Positions 25,466 to 33,461 of a stretch of DNA of 64,000 nucleotides are shown in pieces. The stretch's first letter is position 1. Each line of letters opens with the position of its first letter. The stretch is from Fuerstiella sp. (lineage in GTDB: Bacteria; Planctomycetota; Planctomycetia; Planctomycetales; Planctomycetaceae): contig JALHMY010000029.1 of assembly GCA_022843805.1 (NCBI GenBank), forward strand, positions 1-64,000, given 5' to 3'. Under the pieces are notes generated by a model. The model worked only from the letters and a program-made list of their open reading frames with translations, was not told where the DNA came from and searched no databases. A program made the translations under genes and the position numbers.

Positions 25466-25488
25466 TGCCCCATGGACGACCTGGGGCA
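25466..25488. promoter_or_regulatory. Hairpin TGCCCC...GGGGCA upstream of a small gene
   Basis: A 6-base perfect inverted repeat with an 11-base loop lies 27 bases before the next start codon. There is no T run, so it is not a typical terminator; it could be a leader structure. Confidence 0.35.
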
Positions 25489-25515
25489 CTTTCGCGGATT
25501 TAAATGGAGAGACTT

Positions 25516-25899
25516 ATGTCAAATGATGGTGAGTTTTCAACTTCAGACGAACCCACGTCAATTTATGGTAAACTAATGGGAGTGTTTGACGAAAAGTCAG
25601 ACCTCGAATCCCTGATGCAAAATAGTTACGACTCTGCAGTCGGGCCGTTCGAAGTTATTGAAGGAAAAGATGGCGTTGCCATTCTGCAGCGATGGCAGGA
25701 AGTGATATCACACCTGTTTATGGGTGAGATGGAGATGAAAATGATCCGTGAATACCTGAATGCACTAAACGCGAATCAGATCGTGTTCGCCGTGCCGGTT
25801 TCATCAGCCCAATTAGCAGAAAGCCTTGCCCAAACAGCGAAAGCGTGTAACGCTTCAAACGTCGTTTACTTTGGTCGATCGGTTGTAACGAACTTTTGA
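25516..25899 (+). CDS. Hypothetical protein, 127 aa
   Basis: I start at the ATG of MSNDGEF, just after a GGAGA site. The product is soluble, acidic at the N-terminus, with predicted alternating helices and strands ('PFEVIEGKDGVAILQRWQEV', 'NANQIVFAVPVSSAQLAESL', 'CNASNVVYFGRSVVTNF'). The alternating V/I-rich strands followed by Ala-rich helices hint at a small alpha/beta domain. I do not recognise the family. Context (between stress genes) suggests a stress-related role, by inference only. Confidence 0.6.
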   Translation: MSNDGEFSTSDEPTSIYGKLMGVFDEKSDLESLMQNSYDSAVGPFEVIEGKDGVAILQRWQEVISHLFMGEMEMKMIREYLNALNANQIVFAVPVSSAQLAESLAQTAKACNASNVVYFGRSVVTNF

Positions 25900-25982
25900 G
25901 ATTTCGTCAGGCCCGGTCTTTTGCGAAAATCTCTGGTCCCTGGCGGATTCGCTCAAGCTCGCCTGTCCCGTTGCTCTGCGAC

Positions 25983-26018
25983 AAAAAAAAGGCCGGACGC
26001 AGGAACGTGCTGGCCGGC
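25983..26018 (-). terminator. Rho-independent terminator
   Basis: Reverse strand GCCGGCC...GTCCGGCC stem followed by eight T, 85 bases past the stop of the small membrane protein gene. Confidence 0.75.
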
Positions 26019-26102
26019 AGGATTGTAGTTGTGTAATTCTGCCCCGGATAAGAATGATCACGATCGGGCACCGGCAGCTCGAATCATTCCCTTCCGGCCA
26101 CA

Positions 26103-26486
26103 TCAGTCCACTTTGTTTCTTGAAACAGCATTTACCCGTTCTACGTTTCGCGTACCCTGATGATCACGATCTGTCGAGCTGCTTCGACGCCTTGACGCCA
26201 CAGCGGCCGAAATGACCGAGGCAGTTCCAACGACGGCCACAGAAATCCACGCGGTCATCGCGACTCGTTCACTTGCTCCCATGTTGGTCGTAACGGCCGC
26301 TGCGATTGCAAGCCCGAGCGGAACAATGCCGCCGGCTGCCACAACCATCCATGATCTGGGTGTGGGTTCGAGTTCAACGTTCCTTTCGATTGACCCGCCA
26401 CGCGCCCGCTCTACAGAACTTTCGCGATCCCGATCGATGGAGTTTGACGGAGTATCCGATGGGAATGCGGTTTGGGAGGTTGACAT
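26103..26486 (-). CDS. Small two-helix membrane protein
   Basis: The 127-residue product has a polar, Arg/Ser-rich N-terminus (1-44), two transmembrane helices ('WMVVAAGGIVPLGLAIAAAV' and 'AMTAWISVAVVGTASVISAA') separated by a short loop, and a basic polar tail. No family recognised. It has its own sigma-54 type promoter 75 bases upstream and a terminator downstream, and belongs with the other small envelope-stress type genes of this island. Confidence 0.6.
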   Translation of the reverse strand: MSTSQTAFPSDTPSNSIDRDRESSVERARGGSIERNVELEPTPRSWMVVAAGGIVPLGLAIAAAVTTNMGASERVAMTAWISVAVVGTASVISAAVASRRRSSSTDRDHQGTRNVERVNAVSRNKVD

Positions 26487-26560
26487 CAGACGTCTCCTGT
26501 GAAGGCGATACAGTTAAATCGAAACGAATTGGTTACCTGGCACCTCGTGCAGGCTGAATC

Positions 26561-26576
26561 AGCAATTCTCGTTCCA
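26561..26576 (-). promoter_or_regulatory. Sigma-54 promoter candidate
   Basis: Reverse strand TGGAACGAGAATTGCT: perfect TGG and TTGCT with GG-N10-GC spacing; AAC for CAC in the -24 box. It lies 75 bases ahead of the membrane protein gene. Confidence 0.6.
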
Positions 26577-26857
26577 GTCACTCAACGCCGAGCAAGAGGC
26601 AGTCGCAGCGAGTCGTTATCGAAGAAGTCCTGAGCGGTGTCGGGACTGAGAAGGTCAGTCAATGTATCCGCTGCGTTCACCATTTCCTGTTTTCGGCGCT
26701 TAACGACAGATGAAGTGCGCGTGACAGAAAAGTGAACTTACCGGATGAGTGCAGAATTGACGACAAGAAATGCATGGTATTTGCCGAAGAACTGCACCGA
26801 AATTGTTGTTAAGGCCTTCAAGTCGTCTGGTCGGGATGTGTTCAAAAAACCGAATGC

Positions 26858-26990
26858 ATTAACCACAGAGGACACAGATTTTCACGGATATCACGAACGG
26901 CGGCGCTTGCGTCTTTTGTCTGTGTCCAGCTGTGAAAACTGTGGTCAGAGGAAACCGAGGAGTCACTGGGAATACGCTGAGTGATTGTTG
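26858..26990. repeat. Dispersed 'CCACAGAGGACACAG' type repeat
   Basis: Positions 26863-26881 read ACCACAGAGGACACAGATT, a variant of the ACCACAGATAACACAGAGAAC and ACCACAGATGACACAG units at 63710-63740 (reverse) and 44815-44850. It continues to a TGTCCAGCTGTGAAAAC segment. It sits at the left side of the decayed region with the IS630 remnant. Confidence 0.6.
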
Positions 26991-27197
26991 ATCTCCGTTT
27001 CCTCTGTTTCCTCCTGTTCAATTCCGAGTCACTGTTCATGGTATCAGTCGTGCAGGAGCGATGGAGCTAGCCGTTTGCTGAGCTTTGCTTCGATGGACGA
27101 TTTCAGAAATTCGAAGAAGTTGCGTTGTTGTTTTCGGCATGTGGCTAGTGCTCTGTCAGTGATGTCATGATGTATGTTATCCTTGATCGGATAGTTC

Positions 27198-28190
27198 ATG
27201 GAAGACCGAAAATTCAAGGAGGAAATCGTGGAGAAACGATACCGGGTAACGCTCACGGATGAGGAGCTCGCAGAATTGAGTTCAATGGTTTCAAAGGGCA
27301 AGTCGAACGCACGCAAGCTTGTTCGAGCAAGAATTCTGTTGCTGGCGGATCAGGCTTCTGGAGGTTCCGCAAGGACGGATGTGGAGATTGTGGAGGCATT
27401 GGGATGCGGGCGGGCGACTGTGGAGCGAGTTCGGCGGTCGTTCGTCGAAGAAGGGCTGGAAGAAACTCTGGAACCATCTCCATCAACACGCATTTACGAA
27501 AGGAAATTGGACGGCAGAGTCGAGGCTCATCTGGTAGCACTCGCCTGTGGTGCGCCGCCGGAAGGACGTAGCAGCTGGACTCTGCGTTTGCTGAGTGATC
27601 GACTGGTGGCACTCGGACATGTCGAATCCGTGTCATATGAAACCGTGCGTCAGACGCTTAAAAAAACGACCTTAAGCCGTGGTTGAAGAAAGGTTGGTGT
27701 CTTCCGGAATGTCCATCGTCGGATTTTGTGGCTTCGATGGAAGATGTTCTTGAGGTCTATCACAGGCCATTTGATCCACAACGTCCAGTGGTCTCCATGG
27801 ACGAGGCAAGCAAACAGTTGATCGCAGAAGTCCGAGAGCCCTTGCCCGCCCGACCCGGAAGTGTTGCCAAACAGCACAGTGAATATGAATGGCGAGGAAC
27901 AGCCAATGTGTTCATTGCAGTCGAACCGCTCGCAGGTAAACGGACAGTGCAGATTACCGATCGACGTACCAAAGTTGACTGGGCACTGTTTATCAAGTTC
28001 CTGCTACTGACAGTTTATCCGGAGGCGGCAGTAGTAGTGCTGGTGATGGACAATCTGAACACTCACTGCATTGGGAGCCTGTAGGAAGCCTTCGATCCCG
28101 CGACAGCGCGAGCACTGGCTTCACGACTGGAAATCCACCACACACCAAAACACGGGAGTTGGTTGAACATGGCGGAGACGGAATTATCCG
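27198..28190 (+). mobile_element. IS630-family transposase gene, broken
   Basis: The element encodes an N-terminal helix-turn-helix part ('RYRVTLTDEELAELSSMVSK', 'SNARKLVRARILLLAD', 'VEIVEALGCGRATVERVRR') to 'YETVRQTLKK' in frame 1. At an A7 run (27660-27666) the reading shifts -1 to 'NDLKPWLKKGWC' and the catalytic half: VVSMDEASKQ (first Asp), VMDNLNTH (second Asp), and 'HTPKHGSWLNMAETEL' (final Glu). The second frame has an in-frame TAG (28082-28084) where Tyr is expected in SLYEAF. The reading ends abruptly after 'ETELSV', where relatives continue for about 30 residues. So: frameshift, nonsense codon and 3' truncation. Terminal inverted repeats were not found. Not capable of transposition by itself. 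Confidence 0.88.
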
Positions 28191-28407
28191 TTACGCATGT
28201 CAAATGTGCTGTCGTACAGCCTGTATCTCCGCCACCGATTCGACCACGCTCTGCCAGACAAACTGACTTGCCCGATCGGGCAAGCAAATAAGCGGCTGTG
28301 AGCCCGGTGATTCCGCCGCCCACAACCAGTACATCGCACTGAATATCATATTGCAGTGCCATAAACCGGGGCATATCAGCATTTTGCCACAAGCTCTCTT
28401 CCTTCAT
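28188..28407 (-). pseudogene. FAD-dependent oxidoreductase, N-terminal fragment
   Basis: From an ATG on the reverse strand the frame reads 'SLWQNADMPRFMALQYDIQC' then 'DVLVVGGGITGLTAAYLLAR', the FAD-binding GxGxxG signature, then 'GRIGGGDTGCTTAHLTCVTD', matching the DAO-type oxidoreductases often fused to a Rieske domain. About 65 residues in, homology stops exactly where the IS630 remnant begins, on the opposite strand. The remaining 300-plus residues are not found on the other side of the element. So insertion was followed by deletion. Confidence 0.8.
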
Positions 28408-28518
28408 CGCCGCTTCCTTTTGAAATTGCTGTCGTTGAATCCGGCAGTCTGCTGACGCCTTCAGAAGAGCTTTCACTGTGGTGGAGGGCCCGAAACGGAG
28501 TTTTGCTGTATGCTCAGC

Positions 28519-28870
28519 TCAACCCGCGGTTGTATCGCCGCCCAGCAGCGTTAAGACTTCTCCGGTGATGTAGCTGGAGTCAGCCTCTGAAGCAAAAAAC
28601 ACGAAGGCAGGGGCCACTTCTTCCGGCTGCCCCGGACGGCCCATCGGAGTCTTCTGGCCGTGTTCTGCAACTCGTTTTGCCGACTTGGAGACGGGCTGTA
28701 GTACCGTCCAGATCGGCCCCGGCGCCACACAATTTACCCGGATTTTGCGATCGACCAGGTTTAATGCGAGTGATTTCGTAAATGCGTGAATGGCACCCTT
28801 GGTTGTTGCATAATCAATCAGCGTCTTATTGCCAATTAATCCAGAAGCTTGCCCGATCCACGATAATTCG
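28519..28870 (-). pseudogene. SDR dehydrogenase, C-terminal fragment
   Basis: The reverse frame gives '[20 protein letters not shown]' (with the active-site YxxxK), 'FTKSLALNLVDRKIRVNCVA', 'PGPIWTVLQPVSKSAKRVAE', 'TPMGRPGQPEEVAPAFVFFA' and 'YITGEVLTLLGGDTTAG': a close match to the YhdF/YghA-type SDRs. The N-terminal half, including the TGxxxGIG cofactor motif and the catalytic Ser, is missing; upstream codons are unrelated and merge with the alcohol dehydrogenase remnant. No function expected. Confidence 0.82.
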
Positions 28871-28939
28871 CAGCAATATACCGTGGCCTCGGAGTCATTT
28901 CTGATTCGAGTCCAGGCTGAGTCTGCTGTTGTCCCGGGA

Positions 28940-29135
28940 ACGGAGCCATGGGCTCGTGCCACAGCACATCACCCTTCTCCATAGTGGGCATAAAGCCGTC
29001 ATACAAATGCACGTCGGATCCGCATATACCACTGGCAGTAATCCGAATGATCGCATCGCCTGGCTAAAGGATTCGAGGATCATCAACCTTCTCAACGCGA
29101 ACGTCTTCCGTACCGTACCAGCAAAGTGCTTTCAT
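28940..29135 (-). pseudogene. Zinc alcohol dehydrogenase (FdhA-like), N-terminal fragment
   Basis: Reverse strand codons from ATG 29135 read MKALCWYGTEDVRVEKVDD, PRIL, a TAG stop, then [20 protein letters not shown] and [19 protein letters not shown]. This is the start of a zinc-dependent alcohol/formaldehyde-type dehydrogenase, with the catalytic Cys in GICGSD and His in the HE pair. It carries an in-frame TAG after residue 23 and ends after about 65 residues, next to the SDR remnant. It was only recognisable by reading through the stop. Confidence 0.82.
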
Positions 29136-29464
29136 CGTGGCTCTTTCTTTAAAGCTGCCCAGTGACTACCAGAGATTAAAGGTGGGGGACAAGAACACAA
29201 AGGAAGAGCAACGATGCATGGAACGGTTCCACCTCTGCGACGGGGCTGTGCAACCAATTCTGTCTGAAAACAACGTCCGCGGAACGGAACCTATGCTGCC
29301 ATACAGCACGTTGGCCCCTCAGACGCCCGCATAATCTCTGCACCACTCCACCTGGCCGAGGTCATACAGGCATCTTTGGGGCTCGCGTGGATTCGGTAAT
29401 TTCCGACCGAAGTCAAAACACCCAGTTCTGGATGTCCCATGAGTTTCATCGCGTTCCTGCACCA
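29136..29464. other. Intergenic, no feature recognised
   Basis: Short open frames on both strands show no family resemblance. Given the remnants alongside, this may be residue of further decayed genes. Confidence 0.35.
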
Positions 29465-29998
29465 TTACCGATTTGAGGAGACTTCAGTCTCCTTCGTGGT
29501 TGCACCATGGGCGCTAAGAATGGCCCTGGCATCTTCAGTGCGACTACCGGCGGTGACGGTTACCACAACCCTGCCCGCCACAATCTCCTTCTCATAATGT
29601 CGAGCATCATCTTCAGAAATGCCCCAGCCGGTTAGTGCTCCTACAAGTCCTGCCACAGCAGCACCACCGGCAGCATTTGAGGCCAGCACACCCAGAGTCC
29701 CTGCAAACAAGGCAGGTCCAACAATGGGGATTACCCCGCTCAGTACGCCAAGCCCAATCAATCCTCCGATTCCTGCTCCAGCCGCCGCTCCCGTAATTGC
29801 TCCGGTCGCTGCGCTGTCACCTTCATCATCCGAATCATCATCGTCATCCAGCCGGCGTGCTGAAGTCTCAGTCTGGCGGGTTACCACACCGATCTGGCTA
29901 TCCGGAAATCCTTCATCCAAAAGTTCATCGATGGCCGCCTCGGCCTTTTCTCGATCTGAAAACACACCTACTGCAATCGTCGAAGATCTTGAATTCAT
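29465..29998 (-). CDS. General stress protein, DUF1269/YflT-like
   Basis: The 177-residue product starts at the ATG after GGAG. An N-terminal YflT-type domain ('IAVGVFSDREKAEAAIDELL', 'GFPDSQIGVVTRQ') is followed by an acidic run (DDDDDSDDEGD), a Gly/Ala glycine-zipper hydrophobic segment of about 70 residues, and a final alpha/beta strand part 'EIVAGRVVVTVTAGSRTEDA'. This arrangement is typical of heat-induced general stress proteins of the DUF1269 type, probably membrane-associated through the zipper. It is single, with a sigma-54 type promoter 94 bases upstream. Confidence 0.85.
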   Translation of the reverse strand: MNSRSSTIAVGVFSDREKAEAAIDELLDEGFPDSQIGVVTRQTETSARRLDDDDDSDDEGDSAATGAITGAAAGAGIGGLIGLGVLSGVIPIVGPALFAGTLGVLASNAAGGAAVAGLVGALTGWGISEDDARHYEKEIVAGRVVVTVTAGSRTEDARAILSAHGATTKETEVSSNR

Positions 29999-30091
29999 GG
30001 TAACTCCTGTCCGGTTCCTGAAATCTGCATTGAGCAGATTGGTGGTGAAAACAAACGTCAGAATGCACACTGCTTCTTCTGACCATCGTCA

Positions 30092-30107
30092 CGCAAAATC
30101 TGTGCCG
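30092..30107 (-). promoter_or_regulatory. Sigma-54 promoter candidate for the DUF1269 gene
   Basis: Reverse strand CGGCACAGATTTTGCG: GGCAC and TTGC are perfect with GG-N10-GC spacing; only the outer T is C. It lies 94 bases ahead of the start codon. Confidence 0.68.
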
Positions 30108-30464
30108 GGACACGATGCGCCATCACGGACCGCTTAATACTGCTAACTGAAGTAATTCTGCTAACAGACGCGAGCCAAAACTCCACGCAGCTTTAAATGG
30201 CGGCTCAGGCACAAGCCTGACTCACCACCATTCACGCTGAGCCTGAAGACAACAACGACAGACCTGTTGAATCGACCCTGGTTCTACGGATGGTCGTCTT
30301 ATCTGTGTCATAAGGCGATTGAACTCGACAGTCCACGACGCGGGGTGTGAAATCGGACAACTGGTTCACAGGCAGATCTGCGAGCAAGTACTCCTGGGCT
30401 GAGCAAAGCGTTTATCACCTCTGCCGCAGAGTTTCCTGACGAAACTGAAACCGCTGTAACAACG

Positions 30465-30480
30465 CGGCATCGTATTTGCG
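30465..30480 (+). promoter_or_regulatory. Sigma-54 promoter candidate for the DUF4142 gene
   Basis: CGGCATCGTATTTGCG: GGCA and TTGC with GG-N10-GC spacing, 89 bases ahead of the start codon. The structure is the same as the DUF1269 site, which faces the other way about 360 bases to the left. Confidence 0.65.
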
Positions 30481-30568
30481 GCTCTTCCGATGAGGGCATG
30501 GGACGGGTTGCTATTGTTGGCGATGCGTATGGAGCCATGCCTGCGAGTATTTGGAGAGGGAGCAGGAT

Positions 30569-31486
30569 ATGAAGATTTGCAAGATGGTAGTCATCCCGAT
30601 TGCCGGAGCAATGCTGAGTGCAGCCTATGTGTCAGCTCAGGATAATCAGCCGCAGCCTGGCCAGACAAAACCGGCCCAGAATCAGCCAGGGCAGACACAG
30701 TCCGGCCAGAGACCAACAGGGCAGAATCAGCCGGGACAGCGACAACAGACTGCTGACCATTCAGGATGGCAGAATTCTGACCAGGCAATGGCAGCCTCAG
30801 TTGCCATCGACAATCAGGCGGAAATCGCCCTTTCAAAGATGGCTGGTGAGAAGCTTCAGAACGAAGAGGTGAAACAGTTTGCGTCAATGATGGTTGAGCA
30901 GCACCAGGCGTATTTAAAGAAGCTGCAGAAATATGCTCCTGATGTCGCAGGGGAGGAACTGCAGGAAGGCAATACGCCAACCCAGGGAAATCAGGGACAG
31001 GCAGCAAACAGCCGAACCAACCGTCAGAAAGTCGATCAGGCGAAGGCAACACGCGATGACGCTCCCAGTGTCCGTCCGGCATCAGGAACTCAGGCCGATC
31101 GAACAGCCGGACAGACAGATGCGCAGGGAGGTTCTGGTGCCGACTTTGTGCAGATCCAGAAGGAGATCGCTCAGGAATGCCTTCGATCCGCAAAAGCGGA
31201 ATTTCAGGAAAAGCAGGGAGTTGAAGCAGACCAGTGTTTTCTTGGCCATCAGATCGCCATCCATGGTGCTATGAAAGCCAAGCTGACAGTTCTTCAGCGC
31301 CACGCCTCCGGGGAGTTGAGTCAGGTATTTGCCGAGGGAGCAGAGACAGCAGAGAAGCACAGGAAGGAAGCTGAGAAGCTAATGTCTCAGGTCGACAACT
31401 CAGATTCTGCCAGCGAGAAGCGTTTGGAACGACGTGAGGGTCGCGTCGATCGACGCGAAGAACGTCGCCAGACAGACAAAGAGTAG
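30569..31486 (+). CDS. Secreted DUF4142 protein
   Basis: I start at the ATG after GGGAGCAGG. A signal peptide ('MVVIPIAGAMLSAAYVSAQ') is followed by a Gln/Pro/Gly-rich tract (NQPGQ repeats, residues 24-65), then the DUF4142 helices: 'ASVAIDNQAEIALSKMAGEK', 'VKQFASMMVEQHQAYLKKLQ', a polar insertion of about 70 residues, then 'QIQKEIAQECLRSAKAEFQE' and 'HGAMKAKLTVLQRHASGELS'. The tail is very charged (ERREGRVDRREERRQ). DUF4142 is a ferritin-like-fold periplasmic family of unknown activity, frequent in stress loci. A terminator follows. Confidence 0.88.
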   Translation: MKICKMVVIPIAGAMLSAAYVSAQDNQPQPGQTKPAQNQPGQTQSGQRPTGQNQPGQRQQTADHSGWQNSDQAMAASVAIDNQAEIALSKMAGEKLQNEEVKQFASMMVEQHQAYLKKLQKYAPDVAGEELQEGNTPTQGNQGQAANSRTNRQKVDQAKATRDDAPSVRPASGTQADRTAGQTDAQGGSGADFVQIQKEIAQECLRSAKAEFQEKQGVEADQCFLGHQIAIHGAMKAKLTVLQRHASGELSQVFAEGAETAEKHRKEAEKLMSQVDNSDSASEKRLERREGRVDRREERRQTDKE

Positions 31487-31527
31487 TCTGAACATTTGCC
31501 GCGCTGTCCAGCCGGTAAGCAGAAAAT

Positions 31528-31562
31528 GGGATGATGGCAGGGATGCCATCATCCATTTTTTC
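31528..31562 (+). terminator. Rho-independent terminator
   Basis: GGATGATGGCA-GGGA-TGCCATCATCC is a perfect 11-base stem with a 4-base loop, followed by ATTTTTT. Confidence 0.93.
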
Positions 31563-31706
31563 TGATTTTCTGTTGTTAGTTTCATTTCCCTGACGGCTCC
31601 TCTCCTTTCACAGTTGCACGAATTTTTGACGGAGCGAATTCTCGGGCCTGCACGATTGCTGCCGGTAAATCCGCCGCACAAAGTGTCCAATGGTCGGAGC
31701 AGTATA

Positions 31707-32906
31707 ATGTCATCGCTTTTGTCGGCGCCGGTTCAGAAAACAAAACGATCCTCGCAGCGTGGCATGGTTCTATGGCACGGTATGCGGATCAGTGAACTCA
31801 TTGAGCTGTTCGGCAGAAAGCCCGATTTACATCTGTCGCGATGGAATCGGATCGCCCTTCTGCCTTTTACAGCCGCATACAATTCCGCACTTGCCCTCGC
31901 TGAGCAGCTTCTCTACGGATCCCGGATCGAAAAGACCACACTGACCGAGCCACCTATCTTTATTCTGGGGTTCTGGCGAAGCGGAACGACCCTTTTGCAT
32001 GGCCTGCTGAGCCGCGATCTTCGTCATACCTCCCCGAATATGTATCAGACTCTTTTTCCATGGCACTTTCTGCTCACCGAAAGGCTGGTTAGCAGGGCGA
32101 CGGCAGGGCTGCTGCCGAAATCCCGCCCGATGGACAACGTAAAACTGTCATGGGACGCGCCGCAGGAGGATGAAATCGCTCTGTGCGTGATGTCCGGTCT
32201 CTCCCCATATGCCTTTCTCGCGACGCCGGAGGATTTTCGCGAATACTGGCGGACACTGGATATCAATAATCTGAATCCCAATGAACGCGCTCGCTGGAAG
32301 ACTTCTTTACTCCTTCTTATGAAAAAAATCACGCTCCTGACAAACCGGCGACTGGTGATGAAATCGCCCACACACACGTTTCGAATTTCAACGTTGCTGG
32401 AAATGTTTCCAGACGCCAGATTCGTCTACATCTATCGCAACCCTTATGACGTCTTTCGATCCGCTGTTCATCTTCGCAAGGTCATGATCGCCGAAAACGG
32501 ACTCGGACGTCCTGTATTTAAGGACGCTGAAATGGAAATCATTCGCAGCTATCAGGCCTGTTTCGATGCTTATGAACGCGACCGATATCTCATCCCCCAG
32601 GAAAACCTGCATGAGATTCGATTCGAGAATCTTGAACAGGAGCCGCTCGAAGAAATGGCAAAGCTATACGAAGCTCTTGATCTTCCTGGGTTCGATGAAC
32701 TCTATGATGTCCTGAAACCAGAGGAGCCGCAGCTGAAACGCTATCGCAAAAACGTGTTTCGTGATGATCCCCGATGGATGGCCAGGGTGGCAGACGAACT
32801 TCAGCCAGCCTTCGAAAGATATGGCTACCCGCTGCTTCCCGAAATGTCGAACCGCGCGGATTCCGGAGTTTGCTCAGTGACCAGATCGACTGCAGGTGCC
32901 TTGTAA
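31707..32906 (+). CDS. Sulfotransferase family protein
   Basis: The 399-residue product has the two PAPS-binding signatures: the 5'-phosphosulfate loop 'FILGFWRSGTTLLHGLLSRD' near residue 90, and the 3'-phosphate site 'FVYIYRNPYDVFRSAVHLRK' with the conserved Arg and Ser. The catalytic region 'MKSPTHTFRISTLLEMFPDA' precedes the latter. It should transfer sulfate from PAPS to a hydroxyl or amine; the acceptor is unknown. Planctomycetes carry many such genes. I start at the ATG of MSSLLSAPVQ; the frame is open 93 bases further. It is alone, between a terminator and a long non-coding stretch. Confidence 0.9.
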   Translation: MSSLLSAPVQKTKRSSQRGMVLWHGMRISELIELFGRKPDLHLSRWNRIALLPFTAAYNSALALAEQLLYGSRIEKTTLTEPPIFILGFWRSGTTLLHGLLSRDLRHTSPNMYQTLFPWHFLLTERLVSRATAGLLPKSRPMDNVKLSWDAPQEDEIALCVMSGLSPYAFLATPEDFREYWRTLDINNLNPNERARWKTSLLLLMKKITLLTNRRLVMKSPTHTFRISTLLEMFPDARFVYIYRNPYDVFRSAVHLRKVMIAENGLGRPVFKDAEMEIIRSYQACFDAYERDRYLIPQENLHEIRFENLEQEPLEEMAKLYEALDLPGFDELYDVLKPEEPQLKRYRKNVFRDDPRWMARVADELQPAFERYGYPLLPEMSNRADSGVCSVTRSTAGAL

Positions 32907-33461
32907 AATTCCCGCACAGTGCCGGTTGAACACAAATTTCCTCTGGGCACCCGCCCGTCATGTTTTTCCCTGCACACTTATTGCTTTCACGGGAAAATCA
33001 GGACGAAAACTTCTCTGGTGAGACATATTGATTCAGCTCCCGAAATGGCAACCCGGGACGTCACTTCACTGCGTCTGATCTGGAAAAGGGCAGTGGAGGA
33101 ACTCCGGGAAGAACTTTTGAGCGACTTGCTGGCTGATGCAACAATGGCATGAGCTTTTCGCAAAGTGACGTTCAACGCTGACGCTTTTCCGAACAGTTTT
33201 CTCTCAAAATCCCCACCCTGGCATTTCACGGTCCCAGGTGAACGATAAACGGCCATTCGTGTGTTGGCGAGATGCTCTGAACATCATAAGCCGTATATGC
33301 GGGAATTCCCGACAAGTGCAGGTCAGCCGTATCCCCTGTATGATGCCGATTCCGTGGATCACCACGGTCGATCAACCCGGTAATTCGCCACATCCCAAAT
33401 TCCTGCGAAGTTTCCGGGCACTGGCATTGAGTTGCGCATTCAGGGTGAGGTTCACAGCAAG
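32907..33461. other. Intergenic, no feature recognised
   Basis: No family resemblance in any frame and no clear terminator. A TGGCAT-TGAG-TTGC motif at about 33421-33436 resembles a -24/-12 site but is one base too short in the spacer. Confidence 0.4.

Noticed and set aside
33415-33440. Sigma-54 site before the cREC gene
   Set aside because: TGGCAT and TTGCG occur with a four-base spacer (GG-N9-GC), and would leave only about 25 bases to the start codon.
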